Assembly: GCA_963747005.1 (NCBI GenBank)
Contig: CAVVDT010000013.1
Coordinates: 124,001 to 188,000 of the forward strand
Direction of reading: 5' to 3'
Length of the DNA stretch: 64,000 bases
Source of the DNA: CAVVDT01 sp963747005
GTDB lineage: Bacteria; Pseudomonadota; Alphaproteobacteria; Rhizobiales; Aestuariivirgaceae
Shown here: piece after piece, positions 8,685-16,874 of the stretch
Layout of the letters: every line of letters starts with the position of its first letter
Position numbering within the stretch: position 1 is the first letter of the stretch
Notes under the pieces: generated by a model
Database searches by the model: none
What the model was told of the DNA's origin: nothing
Seen by the model: only the letters and a program-made list of their open reading frames with translations
Position numbers and translations under genes: made by a program

Positions 8685-9293
8685 CTACCGCATCGGCGCC
8701 AGGCCCTTGACCACGCCCGGCTGCAAGACCGCCGGGTCGTAGGGCTGGCGGGCGAAGACCTCGCGCACCAGCGGCTCGAAACTTTCCAGCGGATCGCTCT
8801 CATAATCGGGATCGAAGGACGACTGGTCCCAGCGCTCGCAGAAGTCGACGCAGGTCCGGTAGTAGGGGCTGTCCTTGAAATTTTCCCGCTCGAACTGGTT
8901 CCAGCCGTAATGATGGGCATAATAGACCATCTGGAAGGCGGCATGGTGCTCGATGACCCACACTACTTCCTCGGGCATGAACGGGCGCACGATCTCGGCG
9001 GCGAAGCGGTCGTGGTTCTGCGGGGCGAGGCCGTCGCCGATATCGTGCAGCAGCGCCGCGACGATCCAGTCGGTGCTGGCGCCGTCACGGCGCGCCCGGG
9101 TGGCTGATTGCAGGGCATGGTCCAGGCGGGTGATCTTGTAGCCGGGCAGGGTTTCGTCGGCCTGCATGGCCAGTTCGCGCAGGACGCGGTCCGGCGTCAT
9201 GGCCAGATGCGGCCCTTCCAGCTCGCGCAGCATCAGATAGTCCTCGCGCGTCCCGTCCTTCATCTGGGTGAACTTCACAGTGGGCTTGTTCAT
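8685..9293 (-). CDS. HD-domain protein, possible PhnZ-like oxygenase
   Basis: 202 residues with an HD metal-binding fold. His59 (RLDHALQ), His83-Asp84 (LLHDIGDG), His94 (QNHDRFAAE) and His116/117 (IEHHAAF) are placed as in HD-domain phosphohydrolases. They also match the mixed-valent di-iron oxygenases PhnZ/TmpB, which share the long 'AALLHDIGDGLAPQNHDR' signature type. The sequence therefore supports a di-metal enzyme but not a choice between hydrolase and oxygenase. The start ATG 9293 has no strong Shine-Dalgarno, and an in-frame ATG 12 bases upstream is an alternative. The gene follows the EamA transporter on the same strand after 86 bases and may share its transcript. Confidence 0.7.
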   Translation of the reverse strand: MNKPTVKFTQMKDGTREDYLMLRELEGPHLAMTPDRVLRELAMQADETLPGYKITRLDHALQSATRARRDGASTDWIVAALLHDIGDGLAPQNHDRFAAEIVRPFMPEEVVWVIEHHAAFQMVYYAHHYGWNQFERENFKDSPYYRTCVDFCERWDQSSFDPDYESDPLESFEPLVREVFARQPYDPAVLQPGVVKGLAPMR

Positions 9294-9379
9294 CGCTTCA
9301 TCCATCCATTGGATGCCGGGTCCGGATCCGGCGGAACTATTATCACTCTGGCGCCCGGCGCGCGCCCCAAAAGCAACTC

Positions 9380-10273
9380 TCAAGCTGCCTTGAGCTGCCG
9401 TTCGCGATGGAAGATATAGAGACCGGCGGCAATGATCAACGCGGCACCGAGATAGGTCCACACCCCCGGCAACTCGGAAAAGAGCACCAGGCCGTAGATG
9501 GTCGACCACACCAGTCCGCCATAGGTGAAAGGCGCCACCACCGAGGCCGGCGCCGACCTGAGGGCGCGGATCAGGCACAAGTGTCCGATGCCGCCCGCCA
9601 TGCCGATGAACACGAAGATCGCCCAGTGGCCGAGAGTAGCCGGCATCACCCATTGCTGGGCCGTGGGAACGGCAAACACCACGGTGCCGACCAGCGCGGT
9701 ATAGAACAGCGTCGTGGCCGGCGGGTCGTAAACCCGCACCTTGCGGGTGATGATCTGGTAGAGCGCATTGGTGAAGGCGGCGGCCAGAAGGAAAAGCGCA
9801 CCGGTCGAGATACCGTCGATGCCGGGCCTGACGATGATGAGGGCGCCGACAAAGCCGACGGCGACGCCTGACAGGCGCCGCAGGCCCACCTTTTCCCCCA
9901 ACAGCGGTACCGACAGGACGGTGATGAGGATGGGGGCCAGAAACATGATGGACGTGGCGGTCGCCAGCGGGGTCGTGCGGACGCCGACGAAGAACAGCGC
10001 CGTGGTGATGGCGAGCAGGCCGGAACGCAGCAATTGCAGCGACGGCTTGCGGCTGATCAGATCGCGTCGCAGGTTGGGCGCCATGACGATTGCGCCGAAG
10101 GCCAGCGCCACGGCGAATCGCATCCATACGACCTCAGCCACCGGATAGGATTGCAGCAGGAACTTGGCGCCGGCATCGAGACTCGTGAACCAGAAGATGG
10201 TCACCATCATCCAGCCGATGCCGGTGACTGCATTTTCCTCATGCGCCGGCTGCGCGCCCGCCACCATGGCCAT
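9380..10273 (-). CDS. EamA-family (DMT) transporter
   Basis: 297 residues with about ten hydrophobic helices in two EamA repeats. The first starts near GIGWMMVTIFWFTSLDAGAK, and the second after residue 155 with GALFLLAAAFTNALYQ. The second repeat ends in a GAALIIAAGLY helix and a basic tail (HRERQLK). Drug/metabolite transporters of this kind move small metabolites across the inner membrane, usually outward. The substrate is unknown. A run of charged residues at the N-terminus (HEEN) precedes the first helix. It is upstream of the HD-domain gene. Confidence 0.85.
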   Translation of the reverse strand: MAMVAGAQPAHEENAVTGIGWMMVTIFWFTSLDAGAKFLLQSYPVAEVVWMRFAVALAFGAIVMAPNLRRDLISRKPSLQLLRSGLLAITTALFFVGVRTTPLATATSIMFLAPILITVLSVPLLGEKVGLRRLSGVAVGFVGALIIVRPGIDGISTGALFLLAAAFTNALYQIITRKVRVYDPPATTLFYTALVGTVVFAVPTAQQWVMPATLGHWAIFVFIGMAGGIGHLCLIRALRSAPASVVAPFTYGGLVWSTIYGLVLFSELPGVWTYLGAALIIAAGLYIFHRERQLKAA

Positions 10274-10498
10274 CTGCTGTCAGTTCCCTGAAAGCTATGA
10301 ATTCGGGTCAGGACCCTTTGGCTGCCCTGCAGCTTGGCCTATAGACCGGATCGCCTCCTGCCGCCATGCCATATTGGGCATGCAACGGTTGCGCTTGCAG
10401 CATGCCGGCCAGCCGGGCGCCCTCGTCACCAGCGGCAGCGACATGCTAGGCTGCGGCAACCACCATCAACCAATACGACAAGGCTTACCCCCGAAAAG

Positions 10499-11875
10499 AT
10501 GAACGAACCTGTCTCACAAGTGGTGCCCGCGAGCGAGCGCACCACGCTCATCGCCACGGCCATCGCGGCGGCGACCCGCAAGACACGCGTGCCGTTTCGC
10601 AATGCCTATACCGAGGTGCCGGTCGTCTCGCTGCCGATCTCCGTGCCGGTCTACCGGGTCGACAACGGCCGCCTCGGGGCCCTGGAGAAAAGCTATGTGC
10701 GCGAGCACGATCTGGCGCCTGCCTATTTTCAGGACAAGCGTGAAGAGCTTCAAGTCCAGAGCGTGCTGCACGGCTTTCTGAGCGCCCTTGCCGAACGGTC
10801 CGAGGGGCCCATCAGACAGGAACTTTCCCGCATCGGTACCCAGATCGAGCCGCTTCTCGTCACCGTCGAGGGGGTGGTGATCAACGGCAACCGGCGGCTG
10901 GCGGCGATGCGCGATCTGCTGGTGCAGGACGCCGCGCGCTATGCCGCCTTCCAGTCGGTCGAGGTGGCGGTTCTGCCCGCCGAGGCGACGCCGGCCGACA
11001 TCGAGCTGATCGAAGCGGTGCTGCAAATGGCGCCGGAGACCAAGCTTGCTTACGGCTGGATCGACAGGCGCCTCAAGCTGCGGTTTCAGCGCGATGTCCT
11101 GGAATTGCCGGTTGCCGACATCGTGGAAAACTACCGGCTCTCCGATGCCGGTCAGATCGAGCGCGAGCTGGCCGAACTGGCGCTTGCAGAGGACTATCTG
11201 CGCGACTTCCTCCGCACCCCCCACGTCTATGCCGCGATCGACTGGGCCGAAGAGCCGTTTTCAAAGCTCGCACAGCGGCTGGAAACCTATTCGGATCCGA
11301 CTATCCGCGCCGTTTTCCGCTGCATGGGGTTCTGTCTCATCGCCGCGGCCACCGGCGATGAAAAGCTCCGGCCGATCCGCGTCTTTCCCTTCGTCAACCC
11401 GCACCCGGCCTACCTGCAGAACGTCCTCCAGCACCGCCTGGGCAGCGAACTCGACCTGTGGCCTGCCCGCAGCGACGAGGAAAGCTTCGATGCCCTGAAG
11501 GCCGATGATCGCCTCAAGCTCACCGAGGCGCTCGGCGCCAGCGAGCAAGCCGGCGAGCGGGCGTCCCTCATCCTGAAGATCGTCGATGACATCATCGAAG
11601 AGTTCAAAGACGGTCCCAATCCGCAATTCGTCGTCCAGCGGTTGCGCCAGATCACCCGGATGGTCACCCGCATCGATGTGCAGAAGCTGACGCTGGCCCA
11701 GCGCAACCAGATAGCGCGGGAACTGCAACGCATCACCGGGTTGCTGGCGATCGGGGGCGAGGGCCGGCAGAAACCGGCGGCGGCCCGCGGCGGCGTCCTC
11801 GTCAATGTCGCACAATCGCTGGAGCAAACCGGCAAGTCGATCCTGCGCGATATCCGCCGGGCGCGGCAGAAGTAG
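10499..11875 (+). CDS. Orphan ParB/Srx-fold protein
   Basis: 458 residues. The N-terminal third carries a ParB-like nuclease fold signature: VPVYRVDNGRL, then VTVEGVVINGNRRLAAMRDL, where GNRRL is the ParB box II core that binds nucleotide. A helical middle part with IVENYRLSDAGQIERELAEL could be a helix-turn-helix-like segment, and a basic C-terminus (KSILRDIRRARQK) could contact DNA. No ParA or plasmid partition gene is nearby, and the protein is longer than chromosomal ParB (about 290). The start at ATG 10499 has only a weak site (GAAAAG). It may be a CTP- or ATP-dependent DNA-binding regulator or part of a defence or DNA-modification system. Function is open. Confidence 0.6.
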   Translation: MNEPVSQVVPASERTTLIATAIAAATRKTRVPFRNAYTEVPVVSLPISVPVYRVDNGRLGALEKSYVREHDLAPAYFQDKREELQVQSVLHGFLSALAERSEGPIRQELSRIGTQIEPLLVTVEGVVINGNRRLAAMRDLLVQDAARYAAFQSVEVAVLPAEATPADIELIEAVLQMAPETKLAYGWIDRRLKLRFQRDVLELPVADIVENYRLSDAGQIERELAELALAEDYLRDFLRTPHVYAAIDWAEEPFSKLAQRLETYSDPTIRAVFRCMGFCLIAAATGDEKLRPIRVFPFVNPHPAYLQNVLQHRLGSELDLWPARSDEESFDALKADDRLKLTEALGASEQAGERASLILKIVDDIIEEFKDGPNPQFVVQRLRQITRMVTRIDVQKLTLAQRNQIARELQRITGLLAIGGEGRQKPAAARGGVLVNVAQSLEQTGKSILRDIRRARQK

Positions 11876-12278
11876 CGGGCTCGGCCTGCAGGAAGGCTCA
11901 AGCGATAGCGATGTGGGCCGGCAGCGGCGATTACCTGAAGGTCACGATGCGTTTTACCAAATGTCGCCAATGCCTTGGGTGTGCCGGAGGCTCGCATCTG
12001 AGTCAGGTCGGGTGCACTTCTGGTCGATCAAGACGCCAACCTGCGGTCACGGCAAATACACTATATTCACCCGAACCCGGGTTTGTACTATGGTGCAGAC
12101 CAATCTGAACCAAGAACACGAACTCTCCTGCACTACAACTGGCCGCACTTCGCCGCAGTCCCATGCCGGACGGCCAGGCGGTGCGCGAATTCTTTTGGCC
12201 GAGGAGGTTCACCGCCACTAACGGCGGTCATTGCATAGGCAACGCCGGCGCGACGGCGGCCTTGATCGGAGATATTCC
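11876..12278 (+). other. Intergenic stretch upstream of the second RTX gene
   Basis: 403 bases with no convincing gene. The middle is less GC-rich than the flanks and carries a 10-bp palindrome AACCCGGGTT (12074-12083) close to TACTAT-like sequence, which might belong to the promoter of the RTX gene 200 bases downstream. Frames across it lack ribosome sites. Confidence 0.4.
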
Positions 12279-13724
12279 ATGACAGCCTTCAACATCACCA
12301 GCTCATCTTCGACGCCACAGACCCTCAATTCAGGCGAACTGGGCTACATCGGCCGCAACGGCGCTCTCGTCGTCCCCGGCGGCACCGCCGTCACCATGAA
12401 CGATGGGGCTAAACTCATACTCGATGGCTCCATCGCCAGCACAGCGACTGGCGTGAACCTCTTCGCCAGCGGAACGATCAGCATCAGTCCGACCGGCGAG
12501 ATCAGCGATGCTGCAAATATCGGCATCGTGGTCGCCAACCCGGGTCAAAAGGACATCCACAACGCGGGGTATATCTACGGCAGCAGTCATGGCATCGGCT
12601 GGCAAGCATCAGGCATCGACACGCTGAGCCTGAACGTGGTCAACAGCGGGACGATCTTCGGCGGCAACCATGCCGGGGTCTTCGGTTTGGGAATCGGCAG
12701 CGAATCCACGATCCAGAATTCGGGCACGATCGAAGGCGGCGAATACGGCATCGAGATGCGGTCGCTCAACGATGCCACCTGGTCGGTGGTCAACAGCGGC
12801 ACGATCATGGGTGGCGTAGGCATCTTCGATGAAGTGCAGAACACCGATTCCGAGGTTGTGAACACCGGGCAGATCATCGCCAGGGACGGGTCCATGGGTT
12901 TCATGGCCCTGGACCTGCATGACGGCATGGACCGGCTGATCAATTCCGGGGAGATCATGGGCGCCGTAGATTTCGGCACCGGCGTCGGCACCGACGTGCT
13001 GCGCAACACCGGCGCCATCCATGGCGACGTCTCGGGCCTTGGTGCCGGCAGCCTGATCGTCAACGGCGGCCTGATCGACGGTACATTCACGGGCTCGACC
13101 GGCGCCGACTCGATGAAGAACTGGGGCGTGATGGCCGACGTGTCGCTGGGCGACGGAAGTGACTTTTTCCGCAATATCGGCCACGTGGTCGGCAATATCG
13201 ATCTGGGCAAAGGGAGCGACCTGTTCAAAGGCTGGGGCGGTACGGTGGACGGCACCATTCATGGCGGAGCCGGCAGCGACACCATCCTTGGCGGCCTTGC
13301 AGACGATGTGATCTTCGGTGAAGCCGGCGACGACGTGTTGAAGGGCGGCAATGGCGACGACACGATCACCGGCGGTCCTGGCCGGGATATGATGTCGGGC
13401 GGGCACGGCTTCGACACTTTCAACTTCAATTCGCTTGCCGATTCTGCCGCCAATGGGCAACGCAACCATATCCTCGATTTCAAGCAGGGTGAGGATGTGA
13501 TCGATCTGTCGACCATCGATGCCAAGGCCGGCGTCAACGGCAACCAGGCATTCCATTTCATCGGCTCAGCACCGTTGAGCGGAACCGCCAAAGGCGAACT
13601 CCATGCGGTCAATTCAGGTGCCAACACCCTCGTTGCGGGGGACACCAACGGCGATGGCAGCGCAGACTTCTCCATCCTGGTAGTGGGCGTTCATGGCCTG
13701 ACAGCGGAGGACTTCGTGCTGTAG
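12279..13724 (+). CDS. Secreted beta-helix/RTX calcium-binding protein
   Basis: 481 residues from ATG 12279 behind GGAG. The first two thirds are built of irregular repeats of about 20-30 residues around V(V)NSGTI, NTGQI and NSGEIMG, with glycine and asparagine at turns. This pattern is typical of right-handed beta-helices in adhesins and surface proteins. From about residue 325 come RTX-type repeats (GGAGSDTILGG, GEAGDDVLKGG, GNGDDTITGG). A serralysin-like C-terminal region follows (DFKQGEDVIDLS ... GTAKGEL ... ADFSILVVGV). There is no signal peptide and no protease motif, so it is likely a calcium-dependent surface or matrix protein exported by type I secretion. The role is inferred from architecture. 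Confidence 0.75.
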   Translation: MTAFNITSSSSTPQTLNSGELGYIGRNGALVVPGGTAVTMNDGAKLILDGSIASTATGVNLFASGTISISPTGEISDAANIGIVVANPGQKDIHNAGYIYGSSHGIGWQASGIDTLSLNVVNSGTIFGGNHAGVFGLGIGSESTIQNSGTIEGGEYGIEMRSLNDATWSVVNSGTIMGGVGIFDEVQNTDSEVVNTGQIIARDGSMGFMALDLHDGMDRLINSGEIMGAVDFGTGVGTDVLRNTGAIHGDVSGLGAGSLIVNGGLIDGTFTGSTGADSMKNWGVMADVSLGDGSDFFRNIGHVVGNIDLGKGSDLFKGWGGTVDGTIHGGAGSDTILGGLADDVIFGEAGDDVLKGGNGDDTITGGPGRDMMSGGHGFDTFNFNSLADSAANGQRNHILDFKQGEDVIDLSTIDAKAGVNGNQAFHFIGSAPLSGTAKGELHAVNSGANTLVAGDTNGDGSADFSILVVGVHGLTAEDFVL

Positions 13725-13770
13725 CGATGGACACCAGCGGTTTGTCGGTTCTGACAATACCCGCTGCCTT

Positions 13771-13872
13771 TCAGACAAGGAGGCTTTCAACCTCATAGGG
13801 CAGTCCGAGCAGATCGAGGCTGATGGCGACGCGGAGCGCAGTGGGCGGGAGATGGCCTCCAACCAGTTTCAT
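13771..13872 (-). pseudogene. Truncated glutathione S-transferase N-terminus
   Basis: A frame of 33 codons with AGGAGA 8 bases before ATG 13872. The product MKLVGGHLPPTALRVAISLD, then LLGLPYEVESLLV, is the first beta-alpha-beta unit of a glutathione S-transferase thioredoxin fold, where intact family members continue for some 200 residues. A stop follows at once, and no continuation of the gene is seen in any frame before the RTX gene end. The best reading is a decayed gene cut by deletion. The normal GST active serine/proline region (usually SPYxRRV) is altered to PPTALRV. Confidence 0.65.
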
Positions 13873-13915
13873 GGGGCTGTCTCCTGGACAGGCAGCGATT
13901 TCGCTTGCTGTGCCT

Positions 13916-14686
13916 TCAGCCCAGCATGAACCGGGTCAGGTTGTCCGACACCTCATCTGCCGCCTCGACCAGGATCGAGTGCTTGTAGCGGGGCAGGATG
14001 ACGAGTTCCGAGTTCGGCAGGGCTTCAGCGATCAGCTTGTTGAGGCGCGGGTTGCAGCCGCCGTCGTTCTCACCCGTCAGTACCAGCGAAGGGGCGGTGA
14101 TCTCATGCAGCCATGGCCCCATCTCGGTGCCGGCATAGATGCGGAACACGTTCATGAAGACGTCTGGATCGGTGTCCACCACCTGCTTCAGGCGGCGCGC
14201 GATCAGGTCCGGATTGGCGGCGATATAGTCATCGGTGAACCACCGCGCGGTCAATGTCTCCAGGACTTGAGGAATGCCCTTTTCCTCCATGGCCCGGACC
14301 ACGCCCCAGACCTTGGCGCTGTCGTCTTCGGTGCGGAAGGCGGCGGTGGACAAAAGCCCGAGCGACAGCACATGACCAGGATATTTGCGCGCATAGGCCG
14401 GTGCGATCTGGCCGCCGAGGGAATGCCCGGCGAAATGGGCCCGGTCGAAGCCGGAGCGCTGGCGCACCCGCTCAAGGTCGGCGACCTGTTCATCGAGGCC
14501 GAAATCGCCATCCGGCATGGGCGAGACGCCATGGCCGCGCAAGTCGTAGGAGACGACAGTGAAATGCTTGCGCAATCCCGGCACCATGAAGCGCCAGGCA
14601 TCGCGCGCTGCACCGATGCCGTGAATGAGGAAAAGGGGAGGGCCCTTGCCCTCCACGGTCATTTCGCAGTCGATGGCCTCGGTCAT
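13916..14686 (-). CDS. Alpha/beta hydrolase
   Basis: 256 residues with a canonical alpha/beta-hydrolase fold. The HG oxyanion motif is in LFLIHGIGAARDAW (about 19-32), the nucleophile elbow GHSLGG has Ser89, the acid residue lies near TGENDGG, and the catalytic His is in YKHSILVEA near the end. It resembles 3-oxoadipate enol-lactonase and related C-C or ester hydrolases. Its start overlaps the stop of the tautomerase gene by four bases (ATGA), so the two are translationally coupled. With a 4-oxalocrotonate-type tautomerase and an LLM oxidoreductase next to it, a role in breakdown of an aromatic or ring compound is plausible but not shown. Confidence 0.85.
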   Translation of the reverse strand: MTEAIDCEMTVEGKGPPLFLIHGIGAARDAWRFMVPGLRKHFTVVSYDLRGHGVSPMPDGDFGLDEQVADLERVRQRSGFDRAHFAGHSLGGQIAPAYARKYPGHVLSLGLLSTAAFRTEDDSAKVWGVVRAMEEKGIPQVLETLTARWFTDDYIAANPDLIARRLKQVVDTDPDVFMNVFRIYAGTEMGPWLHEITAPSLVLTGENDGGCNPRLNKLIAEALPNSELVILPRYKHSILVEAADEVSDNLTRFMLG

Positions 14687-14874
14687 GGGTATTTGTCGCA
14701 GCCCAGTTGACCGCCGAAGCCCCAGTCTTCCTTGTCGACATCGGTGATGACCACCCAGCAGGCTTCACGCCTGGCGCCGGTCGACTGCACCATGGCATCG
14801 GTCAACGCTTCGACCAGCTTGCGCTTTTCCTCGCGCGTGCGGCCCTTGAACATTTCAACGCGGATGATCGGCAT
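14683..14874 (-). CDS. 4-oxalocrotonate tautomerase family protein
   Basis: 63 residues. After removal of Met1 the amino-terminal proline (MPIIRVEMFKGRT) is the catalytic base of this family, which shifts double bonds in keto-enol intermediates such as 2-hydroxymuconate. The length and the REEKRKLVEALTDAM helix fit the small hexameric tautomerases. Its 3' end overlaps the hydrolase start. The usual partner arginine may be Arg35 or Arg36 in GARREACW. The true substrate is unknown. Confidence 0.85.
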   Translation of the reverse strand: MPIIRVEMFKGRTREEKRKLVEALTDAMVQSTGARREACWVVITDVDKEDWGFGGQLGCDKYP

Positions 14875-14896
14875 TTTCTTCCTTTGTGCTCTTGCT

Positions 14897-15934
14897 TCAT
14901 TCGGCCGCCATGGCGCGGCGGCGGGGTGAGAAGTGCGGCATCACCTCTTCGGCGATGGCGCGCATGTTGTCCATGGTCTCCTCGTTGGGGGCGCCGAGAT
15001 TCTGGCTCAATATGATCTCGTCCACATCGGCTTCATGATATTGGGCAAGCTTGTCGATGAGTTCCTGGCGCGTACCGATCAACAGGTTCGACTGCAGTTC
15101 CTCGATGCTCTGCTGGCGCGGCAGCGGATGAATGGCACCGCCGGTGACGAGGCCGGGGCCGGAATAGACGTTGTCGAAGCGGGCATAGTAGTCATGCGCG
15201 GCTTCGACCATGCGGCGCTTTTCAGCCTCGTTGCGCGCCAGCCAGGCGACCCGCGACAGCGACAGCGTCAGATGGGCGCCTCGCTCCCCCATTTCCGCCT
15301 TGGCGCGGTGGAAGGCATTCACCTGATCGAGCATCGCCTGCCTGGTGCCGGCGAGGGGGGTCGTCTGGATGTGGAAGCCGCGCTTGGTGCAGGCATAGAT
15401 GCCATCCGGCACCATGACCGCCATCATCATCTGGATGGGCCTGACCGGGCGCGGCATCACGGTGAGCGGCTCGAAGTCGTAGTACTTGCCCTGAAAGCTC
15501 ACGTCTTCCTCACCGAGCAGCTTCTGCAACACGGCAAGCGATTCATCGAATTTCTCGCGACTGTGCTCGATGGGGGTGCCGAGCCGCGACATTTCCACCG
15601 CGAAGGCGCCGCGCCCGATACCCAGCACCAGCCGGCCGCCTGTGAGGATGTCGGCCATGATGACTTCACCGGCATAGGTGCGCATGTCGTGCAGCGGCAG
15701 GACCGCCACCGAGGTCATCAGCTTGACGTGCCGGGTCTCCGAAGCGAGCCGGACAGCCAGGAGGAGAGGGGCGGGGATGAGCAGGATGTCGATCAGGTGA
15801 TGTTCGGGAATGGACACCGATCGATAACCCAGATCGTCGGCAAGCTTGCCTTGCGCGATCATGTCGCCAATGAGCCGGCCACCGCCATAGGTCTTGTCCG
15901 GGTAGTAAGCGGAGAGGAAGTGGTTGAATTCCAT
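14897..15934 (-). CDS. LLM-class flavin-dependent oxidoreductase
   Basis: 345 residues of a luciferase-like monooxygenase TIM barrel. The start MEFNHFLSAYYPDKTYGGGR and the SIPEHHLIDIL segment (His pair), together with DILTGGRLVLGIGRGAF, are the hallmarks of the bacterial luciferase family using FMN (or F420). These enzymes oxidise a substrate with O2 and reduced flavin, which a separate reductase provides. The gene is the first of an apparent operon with the tautomerase and hydrolase on the same strand (gaps 22 and -4 bases). It is divergent from the LysR gene, the usual arrangement for a regulator and its target. Confidence 0.85.
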   Translation of the reverse strand: MEFNHFLSAYYPDKTYGGGRLIGDMIAQGKLADDLGYRSVSIPEHHLIDILLIPAPLLLAVRLASETRHVKLMTSVAVLPLHDMRTYAGEVIMADILTGGRLVLGIGRGAFAVEMSRLGTPIEHSREKFDESLAVLQKLLGEEDVSFQGKYYDFEPLTVMPRPVRPIQMMMAVMVPDGIYACTKRGFHIQTTPLAGTRQAMLDQVNAFHRAKAEMGERGAHLTLSLSRVAWLARNEAEKRRMVEAAHDYYARFDNVYSGPGLVTGGAIHPLPRQQSIEELQSNLLIGTRQELIDKLAQYHEADVDEIILSQNLGAPNEETMDNMRAIAEEVMPHFSPRRRAMAAE

Positions 15935-16015
15935 GGTCGGCCTTTGAGAGCAGGTGTGAGCGGGAGTTTGCCGCTGCCCGAAGCTTTTGTAAAACGAATT
16001 TAATTTGACAATTGG

Positions 16016-16030
16016 TTCGAAAATATCGAA
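16016..16030 (+). promoter_or_regulatory. Candidate LysR-type operator
   Basis: Interrupted palindrome TTCGA-AAATA-TCGAA in the only AT-rich part of the 105-base gap between the divergent LLM and LysR genes. Size and dyad symmetry match LysR-type T-N11-A boxes. It ends nine bases before the LysR start codon, so binding would repress or autoregulate. Confidence 0.5.
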
Positions 16031-16039
16031 TTTTCTATC

Positions 16040-16858
16040 ATGAATCTGACTGTCCTTCGAACCTTTCTGATGGTGGTGGAAACCGGCAACCTGAACAAGG
16101 CGGCCGAGCGCCTCAACGTCACCCAATCCACCGTGACGGCGCGGCTCGACTCCCTCGATGATGCACTGGGCCAGAAGCTGCTGGTGCGCTCGCGAAAGGG
16201 CGCGCAACTGACCAAGGCGGGCTTTGCCTTTCAACGCCATGCCGAACTGATGGTGCGCACCTGGGATCGCGGGCGCAAGGCGGTCGGACTGCCGAAGGGC
16301 TTTTCCGGCATGTTCTCGCTGGCCTGCCAGAGCGATGTCTGGGAGGACGCCGGCGAGCAATGGATGGCCGAGGTGCAGGCCGCACACGGCGAACTGGCGC
16401 TCGAGGTGTGGCCGGGCGAGATGGCCGAGATCAACCGCTGGCTTGGCAGTGGACTGGTGGACGCAGCGATCACCCTGGCGCCCGCCGTGGCGGACGATGT
16501 GTCGTCGTGCGAACTGATGCGCGACCGCCTGGTGCAGGTCGCCACCGTGGCGCGGCAGGTGAAGGCATGGGACGAGCACTACGTCTATGTGGATCTGGGG
16601 CCGGCGTTTCGCCGCCAGCATTCGCTTTCGTGGCCGGGCGACGAGACGGCTCACATGACCTTCGGGTGCAGCGCCTGGGCGCTGGCCTACCTGCTGCGCC
16701 GCGGTGGGTCGGCCTATCTGCCGTGGCGCCTGGCGGCGCCGCATGTGGCAGCGGGAAGGCTGCACCCGGTCGAGGGGGCGGCTGAATTCTCAAGGCCGGT
16801 TTTTCTCAACTGGCGGGAGGCGAGCGCCCTCCAGCATGGCTGGCTGGCAGGCCGCTGA
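16040..16858 (+). CDS. LysR-family transcriptional regulator
   Basis: 272 residues. The N-terminal winged helix is MNLTVLRTFLMVVETGNLNK, then AERLNVTQSTVTARL (helix-turn-helix about 18-37), followed by a LysR substrate-binding domain that is somewhat short (about 180 residues). It begins at an ATG 9 bases after a dyad-symmetric site and diverges from the LLM-tautomerase-hydrolase set, which it likely controls. The C-terminal co-inducer domain retains SGLVDAAITLAP. The inducer is unknown. Confidence 0.85.
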   Translation: MNLTVLRTFLMVVETGNLNKAAERLNVTQSTVTARLDSLDDALGQKLLVRSRKGAQLTKAGFAFQRHAELMVRTWDRGRKAVGLPKGFSGMFSLACQSDVWEDAGEQWMAEVQAAHGELALEVWPGEMAEINRWLGSGLVDAAITLAPAVADDVSSCELMRDRLVQVATVARQVKAWDEHYVYVDLGPAFRRQHSLSWPGDETAHMTFGCSAWALAYLLRRGGSAYLPWRLAAPHVAAGRLHPVEGAAEFSRPVFLNWREASALQHGWLAGR

Positions 16859-16874
16859 CAATGCGAAACCACCC

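Noticed and set aside
8107..8742. Open frames on both strands in the gap upstream of the RTX protease
   Set aside because: No ribosome sites, odd composition and no motif; both frames overlap each other and the 3' end of a real gene.
12074..12083. Palindrome AACCCGGGTT in the gap upstream of the second RTX gene
   Set aside because: Only ten bases long and single; such palindromes are expected by chance in GC-rich DNA, so it is not listed as an operator.
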